Shown: positions 17,216-26,218, counted from the stretch's first letter. The stretch: 64,000 nt of DNA from an uncultured Sutterella sp. (GCA_900545275.1 UQYG01000001.1:240552-304551), one strand, 5' to 3'. Notes: generated by a model from the sequence alone, not told the origin. Made by a program: numbers and translations.

Positions 17216-17248
17216 ACGGCACGCCCCGCGAACAAGTGGGCGTGCCGT
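17216..17248 (-). terminator. Strong hairpin between the 140-residue gene and valS
   Basis: ACGGCACGCCC (17216-17226) pairs perfectly with GGGCGTGCCGT (17238-17248). The T-run on the minus strand is poor, so it may terminate only part of the transcripts or act as an attenuator before valS. Confidence 0.55.
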
Positions 17249-17284
17249 GGGTTTTCGTATTTTCGCACGAAAAAAACGTGGACG

Positions 17285-17707
17285 TTACTGAGGAGCCTCT
17301 CCTTTGCGCATGAGGGCGCGCGAGAGAATTTCGGCGCGCAGTTCCCGCTCGAGGGCCTGACGAACCATTGGTTGGATCGATCGGTCCAGATCGGAGCGAA
17401 CCCGCATGAGCGCATTGTGAAGCGTCATTTCGAGCGTTTGCGAGAGTGCATCGCGGATGCTTTTCTCGAGAACGGGCGTGAGGTGGTCGCAAAGAGCGGC
17501 GATCTCTTCTTCCGTGAGCAATCGGTCTTCCTCCGTGGCGACGGAGTCGTCGACGGCAGTTTTGTCAACGGGAGCGTCGGAAGCGGGTTCCGGCTTCTCT
17601 TCAGCGGATTTGACGCTCGCAAGCTCGTTCACTTCACGCCAGGTGAGCGGAATGCGTTCCTCGAGCGGCAGGACGCTCGGGGCCATGACGGGTTCTTTGC
17701 GTTCCAT
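17285..17707 (-). CDS. Acidic helical protein of unknown function between holC and valS
   Basis: 140 residues, not recognised. The first half is low in complexity and acidic (PEPASDAPVDKTAVDDSVATEE). The second half, about residues 62-135, is predicted helical and amphipathic (EEEIAALCDHLTPVLEKSI, MRVRSDLDRSIQPMVRQALE), a pattern that suggests oligomerisation. No signal peptide or membrane segment is seen. The ATG at 17707 has a GAGGA ribosome binding site. It starts 30 bases after holC, so it probably shares the pepA-holC transcript. Its position suggests, but does not show, a link to the chi subunit or to translation. Confidence 0.75.
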   Translation of the reverse strand: MERKEPVMAPSVLPLEERIPLTWREVNELASVKSAEEKPEPASDAPVDKTAVDDSVATEEDRLLTEEEIAALCDHLTPVLEKSIRDALSQTLEMTLHNALMRVRSDLDRSIQPMVRQALERELRAEILSRALMRKGEAPQ

Positions 17708-17737
17708 GAAAGTTCCTCAAAGTGTGGCGACGGTTGG

Positions 17738-18175
17738 TCACTGCCGACGGTCGTAGGCGGCGAGCTCGACGCCAGCCGCTTTGTAGGCGCGATAGCGGGC
17801 ACGGGAGGCCTGCAGTTCGTCGGGTTTCGTACTCACGACGTCGATGATGCGCGGAAAGCGCTCGAAGGCGGTCTGCCAATCGGGCGGCAGAGCGTCGTCG
17901 AGAAGAAGCAGTACGTCGCCTTCGAGTTCTTCCAGACGTGTGGAGAGCAAGATGGGCGTATCGGGCGCAAGACGGTGCCCCGGGGCGACGTGCGGCAGGA
18001 AAGCGAGGTCGCTGTAACTCCAAAGAAGTGCGTCCAGCCTTCCGAGACGATTTGCGTCGGACGTCCACACCGCAAGCCGAAGCTTGCGGTGAAGAACCGT
18101 CTTCGCGACGGCGCAGGCGTAGCGCAAACGGTCGGGGACGTTGAAGTGAAAGTCGACTTTCTGCATGACGGCCAT
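17738..18175 (-). CDS. holC: DNA polymerase III chi subunit
   Basis: HolC belongs to the clamp-loader-associated chi-psi pair that contacts SSB at replication forks. It is about 145 residues, normal for chi. VDFHFNVPDRLRYACAVAKTVL at the N-terminus and LDALLWSYSDLAFLPH are the conserved family segments, followed by ILLSTRLEELEGDVLLLLDD. The start is set at 18175, where ATG overlaps the pepA stop as TAATG, a coupled arrangement; an ATG three codons further in (18166) is equally possible. The pepA-holC-valS order is widely conserved in beta- and gammaproteobacteria. Confidence 0.93.
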   Translation of the reverse strand: MAVMQKVDFHFNVPDRLRYACAVAKTVLHRKLRLAVWTSDANRLGRLDALLWSYSDLAFLPHVAPGHRLAPDTPILLSTRLEELEGDVLLLLDDALPPDWQTAFERFPRIIDVVSTKPDELQASRARYRAYKAAGVELAAYDRRQ

Positions 18176-19662
18176 TATACCGAGGTGGTTTCCGCACCCT
18201 TCTTCGATTCGGCAAAAGCCCGCAGAAATTCTACGAGCAGCGCAACGGGGCGTCCCGTCGACGCATGGTCTTTGCCGCTTGTATTGGCCGTGCCGGCGAT
18301 GTCGAGATGTGCCCAAGGGGTTCCTTCTACAAACGTCTCCAAGAAGGCTGCCGCGGTCGAGGCGCCCGCTCCGCGAACGGCGGAGACGTTGACGAGATCG
18401 GCGTAGGAAGACTGCATGAGTTCGGTGTAGTCCGAGTGCAGAGGCATCCGCCAGGCCAAGTCACCGGTCTTCTTGCCCGCATCGAGAAGCTTTTCGGCCA
18501 GATCGTCGCGATTGGAGAAGAGTCCCGTGTAGGTGCTCCCCAGAGCCACCACACAGGCACCCGTGAGCGTCGCGACGTCGATGATGAGCTGCGGCTTGTG
18601 TTCGAGCGCCTTGGTGAGGCCGTCCGCGAGAATGAGGCGGCCTTCGGCGTCCGTGTTCTGTACTTCCACCGTGCGACCGGAATAGGTCGTGAGGATGTCG
18701 CCCGGTTTCAGAGCCGTGCCGGACGGCAGATTTTCGCAGGCCGGCGCGATCGCGACGAGATTGATGGGCAAAGCAAGGTCCGCAACGGCTTGTACGACCG
18801 CAAGTACCGAAGCCGCACCTGACATGTCGTAAATCATGTCGCCCATCTTCGCGGCGGGCTTGAGAGAAATGCCGCCCGCGTCAAAGGTGATTCCCTTTCC
18901 GACGAGAACAACCGGGGATTCGCCGCAGGAGGCACCGTCGTAGCGAAGCTCAATCATTGCGGGCGGTACGGCGCTCCCTTGAGCTACGCCCAACAGACCG
19001 CCCATGCCGAGCGCTTGGAGCTCGGATTTCTCGAGAATCGTCACGGAGACTCTGTCGCGAGCAGTTCCGATTTCACGGGCCGCATCACAGAGAAAAGCAG
19101 GAGTGCAGAGATTTGCCGGAGTATCGGCCAGACGGCACATTTCAACAATGGCCGCGCCGATTGCGGCTCCCTCGGCGAGAGCTTTCGATTCGTCCGTGTC
19201 GGAGAGCCAAAACACTTCCGGACACTGCGGCGTATCGAAGTCCTTTTTGTAATTCACTTTGGGTGTCAGAGCGCGAACAACGTTCTGGGCAAAAAGTCGA
19301 GCCCCCTCGTCTCGGCTGTCTCCAAACCAGTCGAAGGCTCCGAAAAGCAGGGACGGCATCTTGCGAAGTTTCGCCACGGTGGTGCGGACCAACGCACCGA
19401 TGCCTTCGGGTGTACGCTCGGAACGATTTCCAAGATGAAGAAGAACCAATCCAACGGGCCACTCACTGCAGGGAGGAACCGTAAGCATCTCTCCCTTCTG
19501 AGAGGGAAAGAGTCCGGACGAGCGCAAGGATTCAATGAGAGGCGCAGACCAGGCACCGGCAGCGGCCTGCGTGGGCACAAGGGAGTCGCCGTCCTTCCAA
19601 AAGCCGAGAACAGGAAGGTTTTCCGCCTTCATGGCGGTGACTTGAACGGGAGCGAAAGACAT
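18175..19662 (-). CDS. pepA: Leucyl aminopeptidase
   Basis: A dizinc M17 aminopeptidase that removes N-terminal residues from peptides; in some bacteria it also binds DNA. 495 residues. The C-terminal catalytic domain has LVGKGITFDAGGISLKP (metal ligands and the active-site Lys) and the signature NTDAEGRL, followed by LADGL. The N-terminal domain is less conserved, as usual. The start at 19662 is preceded by GGAGAAG at good spacing; a longer in-frame reading from 19695 is less likely. It is the first gene of the pepA-holC operon. Its C-terminal codons overlap the start of holC. Confidence 0.97.
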   Translation of the reverse strand: MSFAPVQVTAMKAENLPVLGFWKDGDSLVPTQAAAGAWSAPLIESLRSSGLFPSQKGEMLTVPPCSEWPVGLVLLHLGNRSERTPEGIGALVRTTVAKLRKMPSLLFGAFDWFGDSRDEGARLFAQNVVRALTPKVNYKKDFDTPQCPEVFWLSDTDESKALAEGAAIGAAIVEMCRLADTPANLCTPAFLCDAAREIGTARDRVSVTILEKSELQALGMGGLLGVAQGSAVPPAMIELRYDGASCGESPVVLVGKGITFDAGGISLKPAAKMGDMIYDMSGAASVLAVVQAVADLALPINLVAIAPACENLPSGTALKPGDILTTYSGRTVEVQNTDAEGRLILADGLTKALEHKPQLIIDVATLTGACVVALGSTYTGLFSNRDDLAEKLLDAGKKTGDLAWRMPLHSDYTELMQSSYADLVNVSAVRGAGASTAAAFLETFVEGTPWAHLDIAGTANTSGKDHASTGRPVALLVEFLRAFAESKKGAETTSV

Positions 19663-19734
19663 GAGATTTCTTCTCCAAAACAGGTTGACGATCATTGTAC
19701 CCGTGCCGGAGCCAAACTTTTTTTGGCCGAACCC

Positions 19735-19763
19735 TTGCTTTTTTCGAAAAGTTCAGGCATACT
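19735..19763 (+). promoter_or_regulatory. Sigma-70-type promoter of tRNA-Ala
   Basis: TTGCTT and CATACT are separated by 17 bases, 48 bases before the tRNA-Ala 5' end. Both match the consensus at four or more positions. Confidence 0.6.
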
Positions 19764-19810
19764 TCGTCTCCTACAGTTTGACGAAGACGCAAGTCTTCGA
19801 TCCTCGGTGT

Positions 19811-19886
19811 GGGGGGGTAGCTCAGCTGGGAGAGCGCTGCGTTCGCAATGCAGAGGTCGGGAGTTCGATCCTCCTCCTCTCCACCA
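19811..19886 (+). tRNA. tRNA-Ala (anticodon CGC)
   Basis: 76 bases with encoded CCA. Acceptor of seven G paired with CCTCTCC (two G-U pairs). CGC is at 19844-19846 in the loop closed by CTGCG/TGCAG, and the T arm has GTTCGATC. It reads GCG codons and stands alone. Confidence 0.95.
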
Positions 19887-19896
19887 CAGAATTTCG

Positions 19897-19933
19897 AAGG
19901 TCTCGAGAATATTAGGTTTCTCGGGACCTTTTT
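19897..19933 (+). terminator. tRNA-Ala terminator
   Basis: AAGGTCTCGAGAA (19897-19909) pairs with TTCTCGGGACCTT (19918-19930) with one G-U pair, followed by a T-run. Confidence 0.85.
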
Positions 19934-20037
19934 GTTGTGTCCTATCTGAAATTGCTGGGAACTTGCTGAAGAAACATCCGAGACGAAACAGCGTGAATCT
20001 GTCCGTCTCGGTTTGTTCGTGATCGTTTTGCGGGATA

Positions 20038-20991
20038 TCAATTCTGAAAGAAGCCTTTCAGATTTTTGAGATAGAGGATCAACACGTAGACAATTACCAG
20101 GGCCGCAATCACAAGTTCAATCGTGGCAAGGATGTGTAGTTGTGCTGCGTATCCTTCGCCGCCCGGGATCCTGGCAACGAGAGCCGACGATTTATAGAGC
20201 GCGGTGGCGCCGATCGCCATCGGGAAGGTGAAGGCTGCATACCCTGGCGAGAACTGTAGACGCAGAAGGTTCCAAAAGGCGAAGTAAATGGCGATCGTCA
20301 TGAGAACGGCAATCCCCAGAAGAATCGCGCAAAGTAGCAAATTTGGCTCCGGCACCACCGTGAGATAGCCCGCAAGAGAGAGGCTGGCCGGTGCCGCCAT
20401 GATGGCGATCGTGGGCTTGGCTGCGTTGGGAACCTCCGTCAGGAAGATGAGACGGTAAAGCATGAGCGGCAACAGGATGGCGTAGGAGATCATCCCGATT
20501 GCCAACAACACGAGCGCGAAGGGGAGAAGCTCAGGCACGCCCGGGAAGGTCACGTCCGCCACGATGATGCCGACGGGCGGAATGAACCAGCTCGGCACCA
20601 TCTGCGCCATGTTCGGATCGCGAAGGCGATGAAAAGCAAAGACGGCGAGGGCGCACAAATGTCCGGCCACGGCAAAACACCATAGCCCCACGGAAAAATC
20701 GGGCAGAGCCATGCCGAGCGCCTTCGAAATTACCATGAGCGCCATCGCAAAGGTAGGCACGATGCTTCCCACGACCGGGTGTTTTAAATCCGCCCAGAGC
20801 GTATCGAAGTGACAGATGAAGCGCACGACGAGCAGCCCGAGGAGGCACGAGGCTATGACGGCGCCGACAATCTGGCCGTAGCCGTGAAGCGGAAGAGCGT
20901 TTTCCAGGCACCAACCGAGACTGGCCACGCCGAGGGCGAGTCCTGCCATGGGGGTCGGAAGAGAACGGAAACGTCGGTGAAAAAGGCGCAT
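20038..20991 (-). CDS. TDT/SLAC1-family membrane transporter
   Basis: A polytopic inner-membrane protein of 317 residues with about ten hydrophobic segments, in the pattern of the TehA/SLAC1 (tellurite-resistance/dicarboxylate transporter) family. Recognisable elements are PTPMAGLALGVASLG at the N-terminus, the HPVVGSIVPTFAMALM segment, FIPPVGIIVADVTFPG in the middle and the FTFPMAIGATAL segment near the end. Family members conduct or export small anions (malate, sulfite, chloride). Substrate is not predictable. The start at 20991 has AGAGG upstream, and the reading from 21078 adds an unlikely cytoplasmic tail. It is divergent from the LysR gene at 21134, a layout in which the regulator often controls the transporter. 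Confidence 0.88.
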   Translation of the reverse strand: MRLFHRRFRSLPTPMAGLALGVASLGWCLENALPLHGYGQIVGAVIASCLLGLLVVRFICHFDTLWADLKHPVVGSIVPTFAMALMVISKALGMALPDFSVGLWCFAVAGHLCALAVFAFHRLRDPNMAQMVPSWFIPPVGIIVADVTFPGVPELLPFALVLLAIGMISYAILLPLMLYRLIFLTEVPNAAKPTIAIMAAPASLSLAGYLTVVPEPNLLLCAILLGIAVLMTIAIYFAFWNLLRLQFSPGYAAFTFPMAIGATALYKSSALVARIPGGEGYAAQLHILATIELVIAALVIVYVLILYLKNLKGFFQN

Positions 20992-21133
20992 GACCAACCT
21001 CTGACGGTCAAAAAGAAAAGATCGCCATTGTAGTGAGGAGTCTTCAGGAAAAACTGAGTCAAGCCGTGTATTTATCAATTCGTCTCTGTTCGGTAAAATC
21101 GAACGAAATTCTTTCTTTGTTCATAAGCTCGCG

Positions 21134-22027
21134 ATGGAAAGACCCGTTTCTCTCAAACAACTGCTCGTCTTCACGGAAGTGGCGCGCGATGCATCTCTCT
21201 CCGAGGCGGCCGAGCGTCTGCTGATGAGTAAGAGCTCCGTCTCGCAAAGCCTGACGGAGTTGGAAGCACGAATGGGGGCTTCGCTCTTTGAGCGTCTCGG
21301 AGGGCGACTCCGCCTAAACGAAGCGGGGAGAAAACTTCTCCCCTTGGCAGACGACCTCCTTTCTCGAGCCAAGCATCTCCCGCAAATATTCGGCAAAACG
21401 CCCTCGGACCCCCTGCGCTTGGGTGTAACGGAAAGCGTGGCGGCGCATTACCTGATGCCCTCTCTCGCTAAATTCAAAAGTCGTTGTGGACGCTTCCCCA
21501 GAGTGAGGATCGGCAACACGGACGAAATGATTCGTATGCTTGCCGACTACAAGCTCGATCTGGCTATCGTCGAAGGCCTTGTGACGGATCCCGACATGGA
21601 CGTGAGACTTTGGCAAGAAGAGCGTCTCTTCATCGTGGCGGCGGTTGATCATCCCCTGCATGACCGAACGGTCTCTTGGGAGGAGTTGCGCGAGGTCGAC
21701 TGGGTCTTGCGGGAGCCGGGATCTGGAAGCCGTCTCTACTTCGAATCGCATCTCCGGGAAAAGCTCGGGCACGATCTCTCCGTCTTGGTACTCAATCATC
21801 ACGACACCCTGTTGCGGGCCGTAGCGTCTGGACTCGGTGTGTCGCTTGTTTCGGAAGGCGTCCTTTCGGATCCGCATTTTGGAGGCAAACTTTGTGCGCT
21901 GAACGTACCGGAGCATTTTTCTCGGCGTCTTTCCTTTGTCGTGCGCCGTGGGAAATTCGAGACGGACGACATGAAACTGTGGCGTGAAATTCTGTCCGTT
22001 CGGAGGGAGTGCGAGCCGCTACAATAG
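21134..22027 (+). CDS. LysR-family transcriptional regulator
   Basis: 297 residues. The N-terminal winged helix-turn-helix (about residues 5-65) reads VSLKQLLVFTEVARDASLSEAAERL, then SKSSVSQSLTELEARMGASLFER. The LysR substrate-binding domain follows, with LRLGVTESVAAHYLMP and GLGVSLVSEG as typical beta-strand landmarks. It is divergently placed to the TDT/SLAC1-type transporter with 142 bases between starts, so that transporter is the obvious candidate target; the effector is unknown. The ATG has only a weak ribosome binding site. greB begins 27 bases after its stop and might share its transcript. Confidence 0.93.
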   Translation: MERPVSLKQLLVFTEVARDASLSEAAERLLMSKSSVSQSLTELEARMGASLFERLGGRLRLNEAGRKLLPLADDLLSRAKHLPQIFGKTPSDPLRLGVTESVAAHYLMPSLAKFKSRCGRFPRVRIGNTDEMIRMLADYKLDLAIVEGLVTDPDMDVRLWQEERLFIVAAVDHPLHDRTVSWEELREVDWVLREPGSGSRLYFESHLREKLGHDLSVLVLNHHDTLLRAVASGLGVSLVSEGVLSDPHFGGKLCALNVPEHFSRRLSFVVRRGKFETDDMKLWREILSVRRECEPLQ

Positions 22028-22054
22028 CCGAATCCCATTGAAAGGAGTTTTCTC

Positions 22055-22606
22055 ATGGCCGAGGACGACGATGAAGTCTCTCTTCCCAAACTGCCCGCCA
22101 ACACCAAGAACTACATGACGCCCGCCTGCTACCGCCGGCTTCTCGACGAGCGTGAGCATCTCGTCAACGTGGAGCGCCCGGAAATGGTGAATGTCGTGAG
22201 TTGGGCGGCGAGCAATGGCGACCGCAGTGAAAACGGCGATTATCAGTACGGTAAACGACGCCTGCGTGAGATTGACCGGCGCATCCGTTTTCTGAACAAG
22301 CGCATCGAGTCGGCCGAAGTGGTGGATCCCGCCGCAAGACCCGCCACAGACCAGATCTTCTTCGGCGCTACGGTGCTCTACGCGGACCAGAGCGGCAACG
22401 AACACAAGATCCGCATCGTCGGGATCGACGAGGCCGACGCTTCCCACGGTGACGTGAGCTGGATCAGCCCGATCGCGCGCGTCTTTCTCAAGGCCCGCGA
22501 AGGGGACGAAGTGAAGCTTCCCACACCCGCGACGGTGACGCACCCGGCGGGCGTTGAAACGCTTGAAATTCTTGAAGTCACCTACACGAACGAGCAGCCC
22601 TATTGA
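22055..22606 (+). CDS. greB: Transcription elongation factor GreB
   Basis: GreB enters the secondary channel of RNA polymerase and stimulates cleavage of backtracked RNA. 183 residues: an N-terminal coiled coil beginning YMTPACYRRLLDEREHL, with its acidic tip in SNGDRSENGDYQYGKRRLREID, followed by a C-terminal FKBP-like domain (IFFGATVLYADQSGNE, then DEADASHGDVSWISPIARV). DRSENGDYQYGKRRLREIDRR favours GreB over GreA. AAAGGAG lies upstream of the ATG. A strong terminator follows. Confidence 0.95.
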   Translation: MAEDDDEVSLPKLPANTKNYMTPACYRRLLDEREHLVNVERPEMVNVVSWAASNGDRSENGDYQYGKRRLREIDRRIRFLNKRIESAEVVDPAARPATDQIFFGATVLYADQSGNEHKIRIVGIDEADASHGDVSWISPIARVFLKAREGDEVKLPTPATVTHPAGVETLEILEVTYTNEQPY

Positions 22607-22645
22607 GAGAGGCGGGAGTTTCCCTTCTACAATCTCTCGACAAAA

Positions 22646-22677
22646 CGAAGTCGTCCGGTTTGCGTCGGACGACTTCG
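22646..22677 (+). terminator. Hairpin terminator after greB
   Basis: CGAAGTCGTCCG (22646-22657) pairs perfectly with CGGACGACTTCG (22666-22677). Only a short T-rich tail follows. It lies between convergent greB and spoT and could serve both. Confidence 0.7.
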
Positions 22678-22735
22678 TGCTTTGTGAGGGTGTTGCCTTG
22701 ACAGGGACTGCCGGGGCGTCGGCAGTCCTTGTTGG

Positions 22736-25099
22736 TCAGGCCTTCTTTTTCTTGGGCGGAAGACCTGATTCCAACACTCGCTTCACCTTGATGACGACGG
22801 GGCGCTGTCCGATCGTGCGCATGACGTGCATGAGGTGACCCTTGTCGCGAACGAGAACCGTGAGGCGAACGAGTTTCTCAGGATCGTCCTCTTCCGTCAT
22901 GGAGACGCCCACGATCGAAGAGTTCGACTGCGCGACCGCAGCCGTGATCTGCGCGAGGGCCGTGTGCAGGTCCGCGACGCGGATGTCGATCGGAACCGAG
23001 AACATGGCGCCCGGCCGCGTTTCTCCCCATTCGACCGTCATCCAGCGCTTCGCGTCGGCCGACTGACCGTGGAGCGCATGCGGGCAGTCCGCACGGTGGA
23101 CGCTCAGACCGTGGCCCGGACGCGTAAAGCCCGTGATTCTGTCGCCCGGAATCGGGTGGCAACAAGTGGAGAGCTGCACGGCCGCGCCCTGATTCCCCTT
23201 GATCTGCACGGGCGGGAGTTCCTTTTCAGCCTCCACGGCCTTGTTGCTCTGCGCGTAGTTCACAAGGCGGCGCAGCATCGTGGCGGGGAGTTCCTTGCCG
23301 AGTCCGATGTTGGCGTAAAGCGACGCGAGACTTTCGGCGTTCACTTCCTTCTTCGTGAAGCTGCGCCAAACGGCTTCGGGAATCTCGTCGAGACGAACGT
23401 TGTTTTCCTTTGCGGCCTCTTCCAACGCGATGCGGCCGAGCCGCACGGCGTCTTCAAATTGGCAATTGCGAAGGAACTGCCGCACTTCGGCGCGGGCGCG
23501 ACCCGAATGAACGTAGTCGAGCCACGCGGGAGACGGTCCTGCATTGGGATTCGTCACGATTTCGACGATGTCGCCGTTTTGGAGCGTCGTTTCAAGCGGA
23601 CGCGGTTCACCATTGATCTTCGCGGACTCGGCGTGGTTTCCCACGTCCGTATGAATCTGGTAGGCAAAGTCGATCGGGCTCGAGCCGCGCGGAAGCGACA
23701 CGATGCGTCCCTTCGGCGTAAAGACGTAGACGCGGTCGGGGAAGAGGTCGACCTTGATGTTGTCGAGGAATTCCGTGCTGTCCTGACTCGTACGTTGAAT
23801 TTCGAGAAGGCTCTGCAGCCACGCCGTGGTGCGCGCCTGCATGTCGGAGGAGTAGGCGTCCTGATGGTAGAGCCAGTGCGTGAGGATGCCGTCTTCGTTG
23901 ACGCGGTGCATTTCTTCCGTACGGATCTGGTACTCAATGGGCGTTCCGGAAGGGCCGATCACGGTCGTGTGCAGGCTCTGGTAGCCGTTCGTCTTCGGGA
24001 TCGCAATGAAGTCCTTGAAGCGGTGATGCACGGGCTTGTAGAGCGCATGAAGGGCGCCGAGCGTCCGGTAGCAGTCTTCCTTCGTGCGAACGATCACGCG
24101 GAAGCCGTATATGTCGAGCGCTTCGGAGAAGGACTGGTGATTTTCGCGCATCTTGTTGTAGATGCCGTAGATCGTCTTGTCGCGGCCGATCACGCGGGCA
24201 CGGATGCCGAACTTGGGGAGGATTTCCTTCGTTTCGGCCAGGATTTTTTCAAGGATGGCGCGGCGGTTGTTGCGCCGCAGAAGAATGTTTTCGTAGAGAA
24301 CCCGATAGCGGAAGGGATAGCGGTTCGCAAAGGAGAGTTCCTGAAGTTCGCGGAACACCTTGTTGAGACCGAGCCGGTGCGCGATCGGAACGTAGATGTC
24401 GAGCGTTTCCTTCCCGATGCGGGCGCGTTTTTCGGGACGCATCACGCCCAACGTCCTCATGTTGTGGAGACGGTCGGCAAGCTTCACGAGAATCACCCGA
24501 ACGTCCCGCGCCATGGCGAGAAGCATTTTGCGAAAACTCTCGGCCTGGGCGATTTCGTTGGAGGCAAAGCGAAGTTTGTCGAGTTTCGATACGCCGTCCA
24601 CGAGTTCCGCCACCTGAATGCCGAAGCGCTCGGCCATCTCCTGCTTGCTCAAAGGCGTGTCTTCGAGGACGTCGTGCATGAGGCCCGCCTGAATCGTGGG
24701 GGCGTCGAGTTTCCAGGAAGCGAGAATCGTCGCGACCGCAATCGGGTGCGTGATGTAGGGTTCGCCCGATTTGCGGAATTGTCCGAGATGCGCGCTGTCG
24801 GCGTAGCGGTAGGCTTCGCGGACCTTGGCGACTTCGGCTTCCGACATGTACTGCTTGCAGCGCTCGATCAGGTCGCTCGCCGTCGCGAGGGTTGCGACGG
24901 GCTTGGCGGTAAAGAGCGGCAAGTCGGCGTCGGGCATCTCGTTTGAGGTCGGAGGCTCCACGAAGGTGCGGCGCAGGAAGGCCTTCGGATCAAAACGTGG
25001 GATCGTGCGCGGCGCCGTAGCCGGCGCTGCGGTTGTCGGCGCGGCATCGTCCCGTGTCGCATAGAGATCTTCGGAAAATTTGTCCTGAGGCTGAGTCAT
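22736..25099 (-). CDS. spoT: Bifunctional (p)ppGpp synthetase/hydrolase
   Basis: A long RSH enzyme that makes and degrades the stringent-response alarmone. 787 residues. After a 65-residue Ala/Thr/Pro-rich N-terminus comes the HD hydrolase domain with intact His-Asp in AGLMHDVLEDTPLS and LVKLADRLHNMRT. The synthetase domain follows (GRDKTIYGIYNKM, DIYGFRVIV, YQSLHTTVIGPSGTPIE), then TGS (VYVFTPKGRIVSLPRGSSP), a zinc-finger-type segment (LSTCCHPIPGDRI) and a C-terminal ACT domain. The intact HD motif indicates a SpoT/Rel-type bifunctional enzyme rather than RelA. The start at 25099 has AAGGAAGG upstream. It lies downstream of rpoZ in the common gmk-rpoZ-spoT order, separated by a terminator. 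Confidence 0.95.
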   Translation of the reverse strand: MTQPQDKFSEDLYATRDDAAPTTAAPATAPRTIPRFDPKAFLRRTFVEPPTSNEMPDADLPLFTAKPVATLATASDLIERCKQYMSEAEVAKVREAYRYADSAHLGQFRKSGEPYITHPIAVATILASWKLDAPTIQAGLMHDVLEDTPLSKQEMAERFGIQVAELVDGVSKLDKLRFASNEIAQAESFRKMLLAMARDVRVILVKLADRLHNMRTLGVMRPEKRARIGKETLDIYVPIAHRLGLNKVFRELQELSFANRYPFRYRVLYENILLRRNNRRAILEKILAETKEILPKFGIRARVIGRDKTIYGIYNKMRENHQSFSEALDIYGFRVIVRTKEDCYRTLGALHALYKPVHHRFKDFIAIPKTNGYQSLHTTVIGPSGTPIEYQIRTEEMHRVNEDGILTHWLYHQDAYSSDMQARTTAWLQSLLEIQRTSQDSTEFLDNIKVDLFPDRVYVFTPKGRIVSLPRGSSPIDFAYQIHTDVGNHAESAKINGEPRPLETTLQNGDIVEIVTNPNAGPSPAWLDYVHSGRARAEVRQFLRNCQFEDAVRLGRIALEEAAKENNVRLDEIPEAVWRSFTKKEVNAESLASLYANIGLGKELPATMLRRLVNYAQSNKAVEAEKELPPVQIKGNQGAAVQLSTCCHPIPGDRITGFTRPGHGLSVHRADCPHALHGQSADAKRWMTVEWGETRPGAMFSVPIDIRVADLHTALAQITAAVAQSNSSIVGVSMTEEDDPEKLVRLTVLVRDKGHLMHVMRTIGQRPVVIKVKRVLESGLPPKKKKA

Positions 25100-25229
25100 A
25101 AAAGCCTTCCTTGAGGGGATGGTCCTTTCCGTGGAAAGAACGGGTCGCAGGGTCCTGACCCGTGCGATCATTATTTTTGTTTCGGTTTGGCGGCCGCATG
25201 ATGCCAAAGAGCATCCGTCGGGCCGGAAA

Positions 25230-25277
25230 AAACAAACGGCCAGACGGGGAAGTTCTCAACGCACTTCCGTCTGGCCG
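25230..25277 (-). terminator. rpoZ terminator
   Basis: CGGCCAGACGG (25237-25247) pairs with CCGTCTGGCCG (25267-25277), extended by AAG/CTT. On the minus strand it is followed by a T-rich run. It separates rpoZ from spoT, so spoT needs readthrough or its own promoter. Confidence 0.85.
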
Positions 25278-25302
25278 AAATTCAAGCCGTATGGGCGAAC
25301 GC

Positions 25303-25503
25303 TCAGTGAATCCGCTTGAGGAGTTCGACGCCGACCTCACCCTGCGCCACTTCGCGCAGAGCGATCACGGCGGGTTTGTCCTTGCAGTCCACCTTCGGGG
25401 CGTAACCCTGCGAAATCTGACGGGCGCGGTAGGCGGCCGTCAGGACCATCTGGAAGCGGTTGGGGATCTTCTTGAGGCAGTCTTCAACAGTAATGCGAGC
25501 CAT
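25303..25503 (-). CDS. rpoZ: RNA polymerase omega subunit
   Basis: A 66-residue protein beginning MARITVEDCLKKIPNRFQM, the conserved omega N-terminus, with the helical core segment LTAAYRARQI and the later ALREVAQGEVG. Omega helps assemble and stabilise the beta' subunit and forms part of the ppGpp binding site 1, which fits its position upstream of spoT. It follows gmk after about 50 bases and probably shares its transcript. The protein is slightly shorter than the E. coli subunit, as is common in betaproteobacteria. Confidence 0.95.
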   Translation of the reverse strand: MARITVEDCLKKIPNRFQMVLTAAYRARQISQGYAPKVDCKDKPAVIALREVAQGEVGVELLKRIH

Positions 25504-25554
25504 GAAATTCCTATCTTATTCGAAGTAAGTGGGGGGAGTCGAACAGTATTTCAC

Positions 25555-26190
25555 TCAGACCGGAACGCCGAGCGCCGCGAGCGTGTCGCGATGGCGGACG
25601 GCCTGCTGGCCGTAGGCAAGTCGACTGGCAATGACGACGGCGCGCATTTGCGCGAGGGCCGCGTCAAAATCTTCGTTGATTATAACGTACTCGAATTCGG
25701 GCGCATGGGCCATTTCGGCCCCGGCGCCGAGAAGCCGGCGCGTGATGGTCTGTTCGGAATCCGTGCCGCGGTGGTGCAGACGCCACTCGAGCGCTTCGAT
25801 GGAGGGAGGCAGAATGAAGATCCCGACGGTGCCGGCAAAGCGTTCGCGAACCTGGCGCGCCCCCTGCCAGTCGATTTCGAGAAGCACGTCGTTGCCCGCC
25901 TTCATCTGTTCTTCAATCCACACGCGGCTCGTGCCGTAGTAATTGCCGTGTACGAGAGCGGACTCGAGAAAGTCGCCGCGGGCCTTCATCGCTTCGAACT
26001 CTTCGACGGTCACGAAGTGATATTCGCGGCCGTTTTCTTCGCCCGGACGCGGGGCGCGCGTCGTGTGCGAAATGGAGAGCTTGATGGCGGGTTCGAGTTG
26101 GAGAAGGGCGTTCACGAGCGAGGACTTCCCCGCGCCGGACGGAGCCGTCACGAGAAAGAGTCGGCCCGAGTACTGTTGGGTTTCGGACAT
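25555..26190 (-). CDS. gmk: Guanylate kinase
   Basis: Gmk phosphorylates GMP to GDP with ATP, feeding GTP and (p)ppGpp synthesis. 211 residues with the P-loop in VTAPSGAGKSSL, the GMP-binding segment SISHTTRAPRPGEENGREYHF, and LLEIDWQGARQVR. The start at 26190 (MSETQQ) is chosen because GGAGG lies eight bases upstream; longer in-frame readings to 26274 run back into the yicC end. It starts 28 bases after yicC, and the yicC-gmk-rpoZ unit is well conserved. Confidence 0.97.
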   Translation of the reverse strand: MSETQQYSGRLFLVTAPSGAGKSSLVNALLQLEPAIKLSISHTTRAPRPGEENGREYHFVTVEEFEAMKARGDFLESALVHGNYYGTSRVWIEEQMKAGNDVLLEIDWQGARQVRERFAGTVGIFILPPSIEALEWRLHHRGTDSEQTITRRLLGAGAEMAHAPEFEYVIINEDFDAALAQMRAVVIASRLAYGQQAVRHRDTLAALGVPV

Positions 26191-26218
26191 GTTGGGTTCC
26201 TCCGATGTCATCCGAAGA

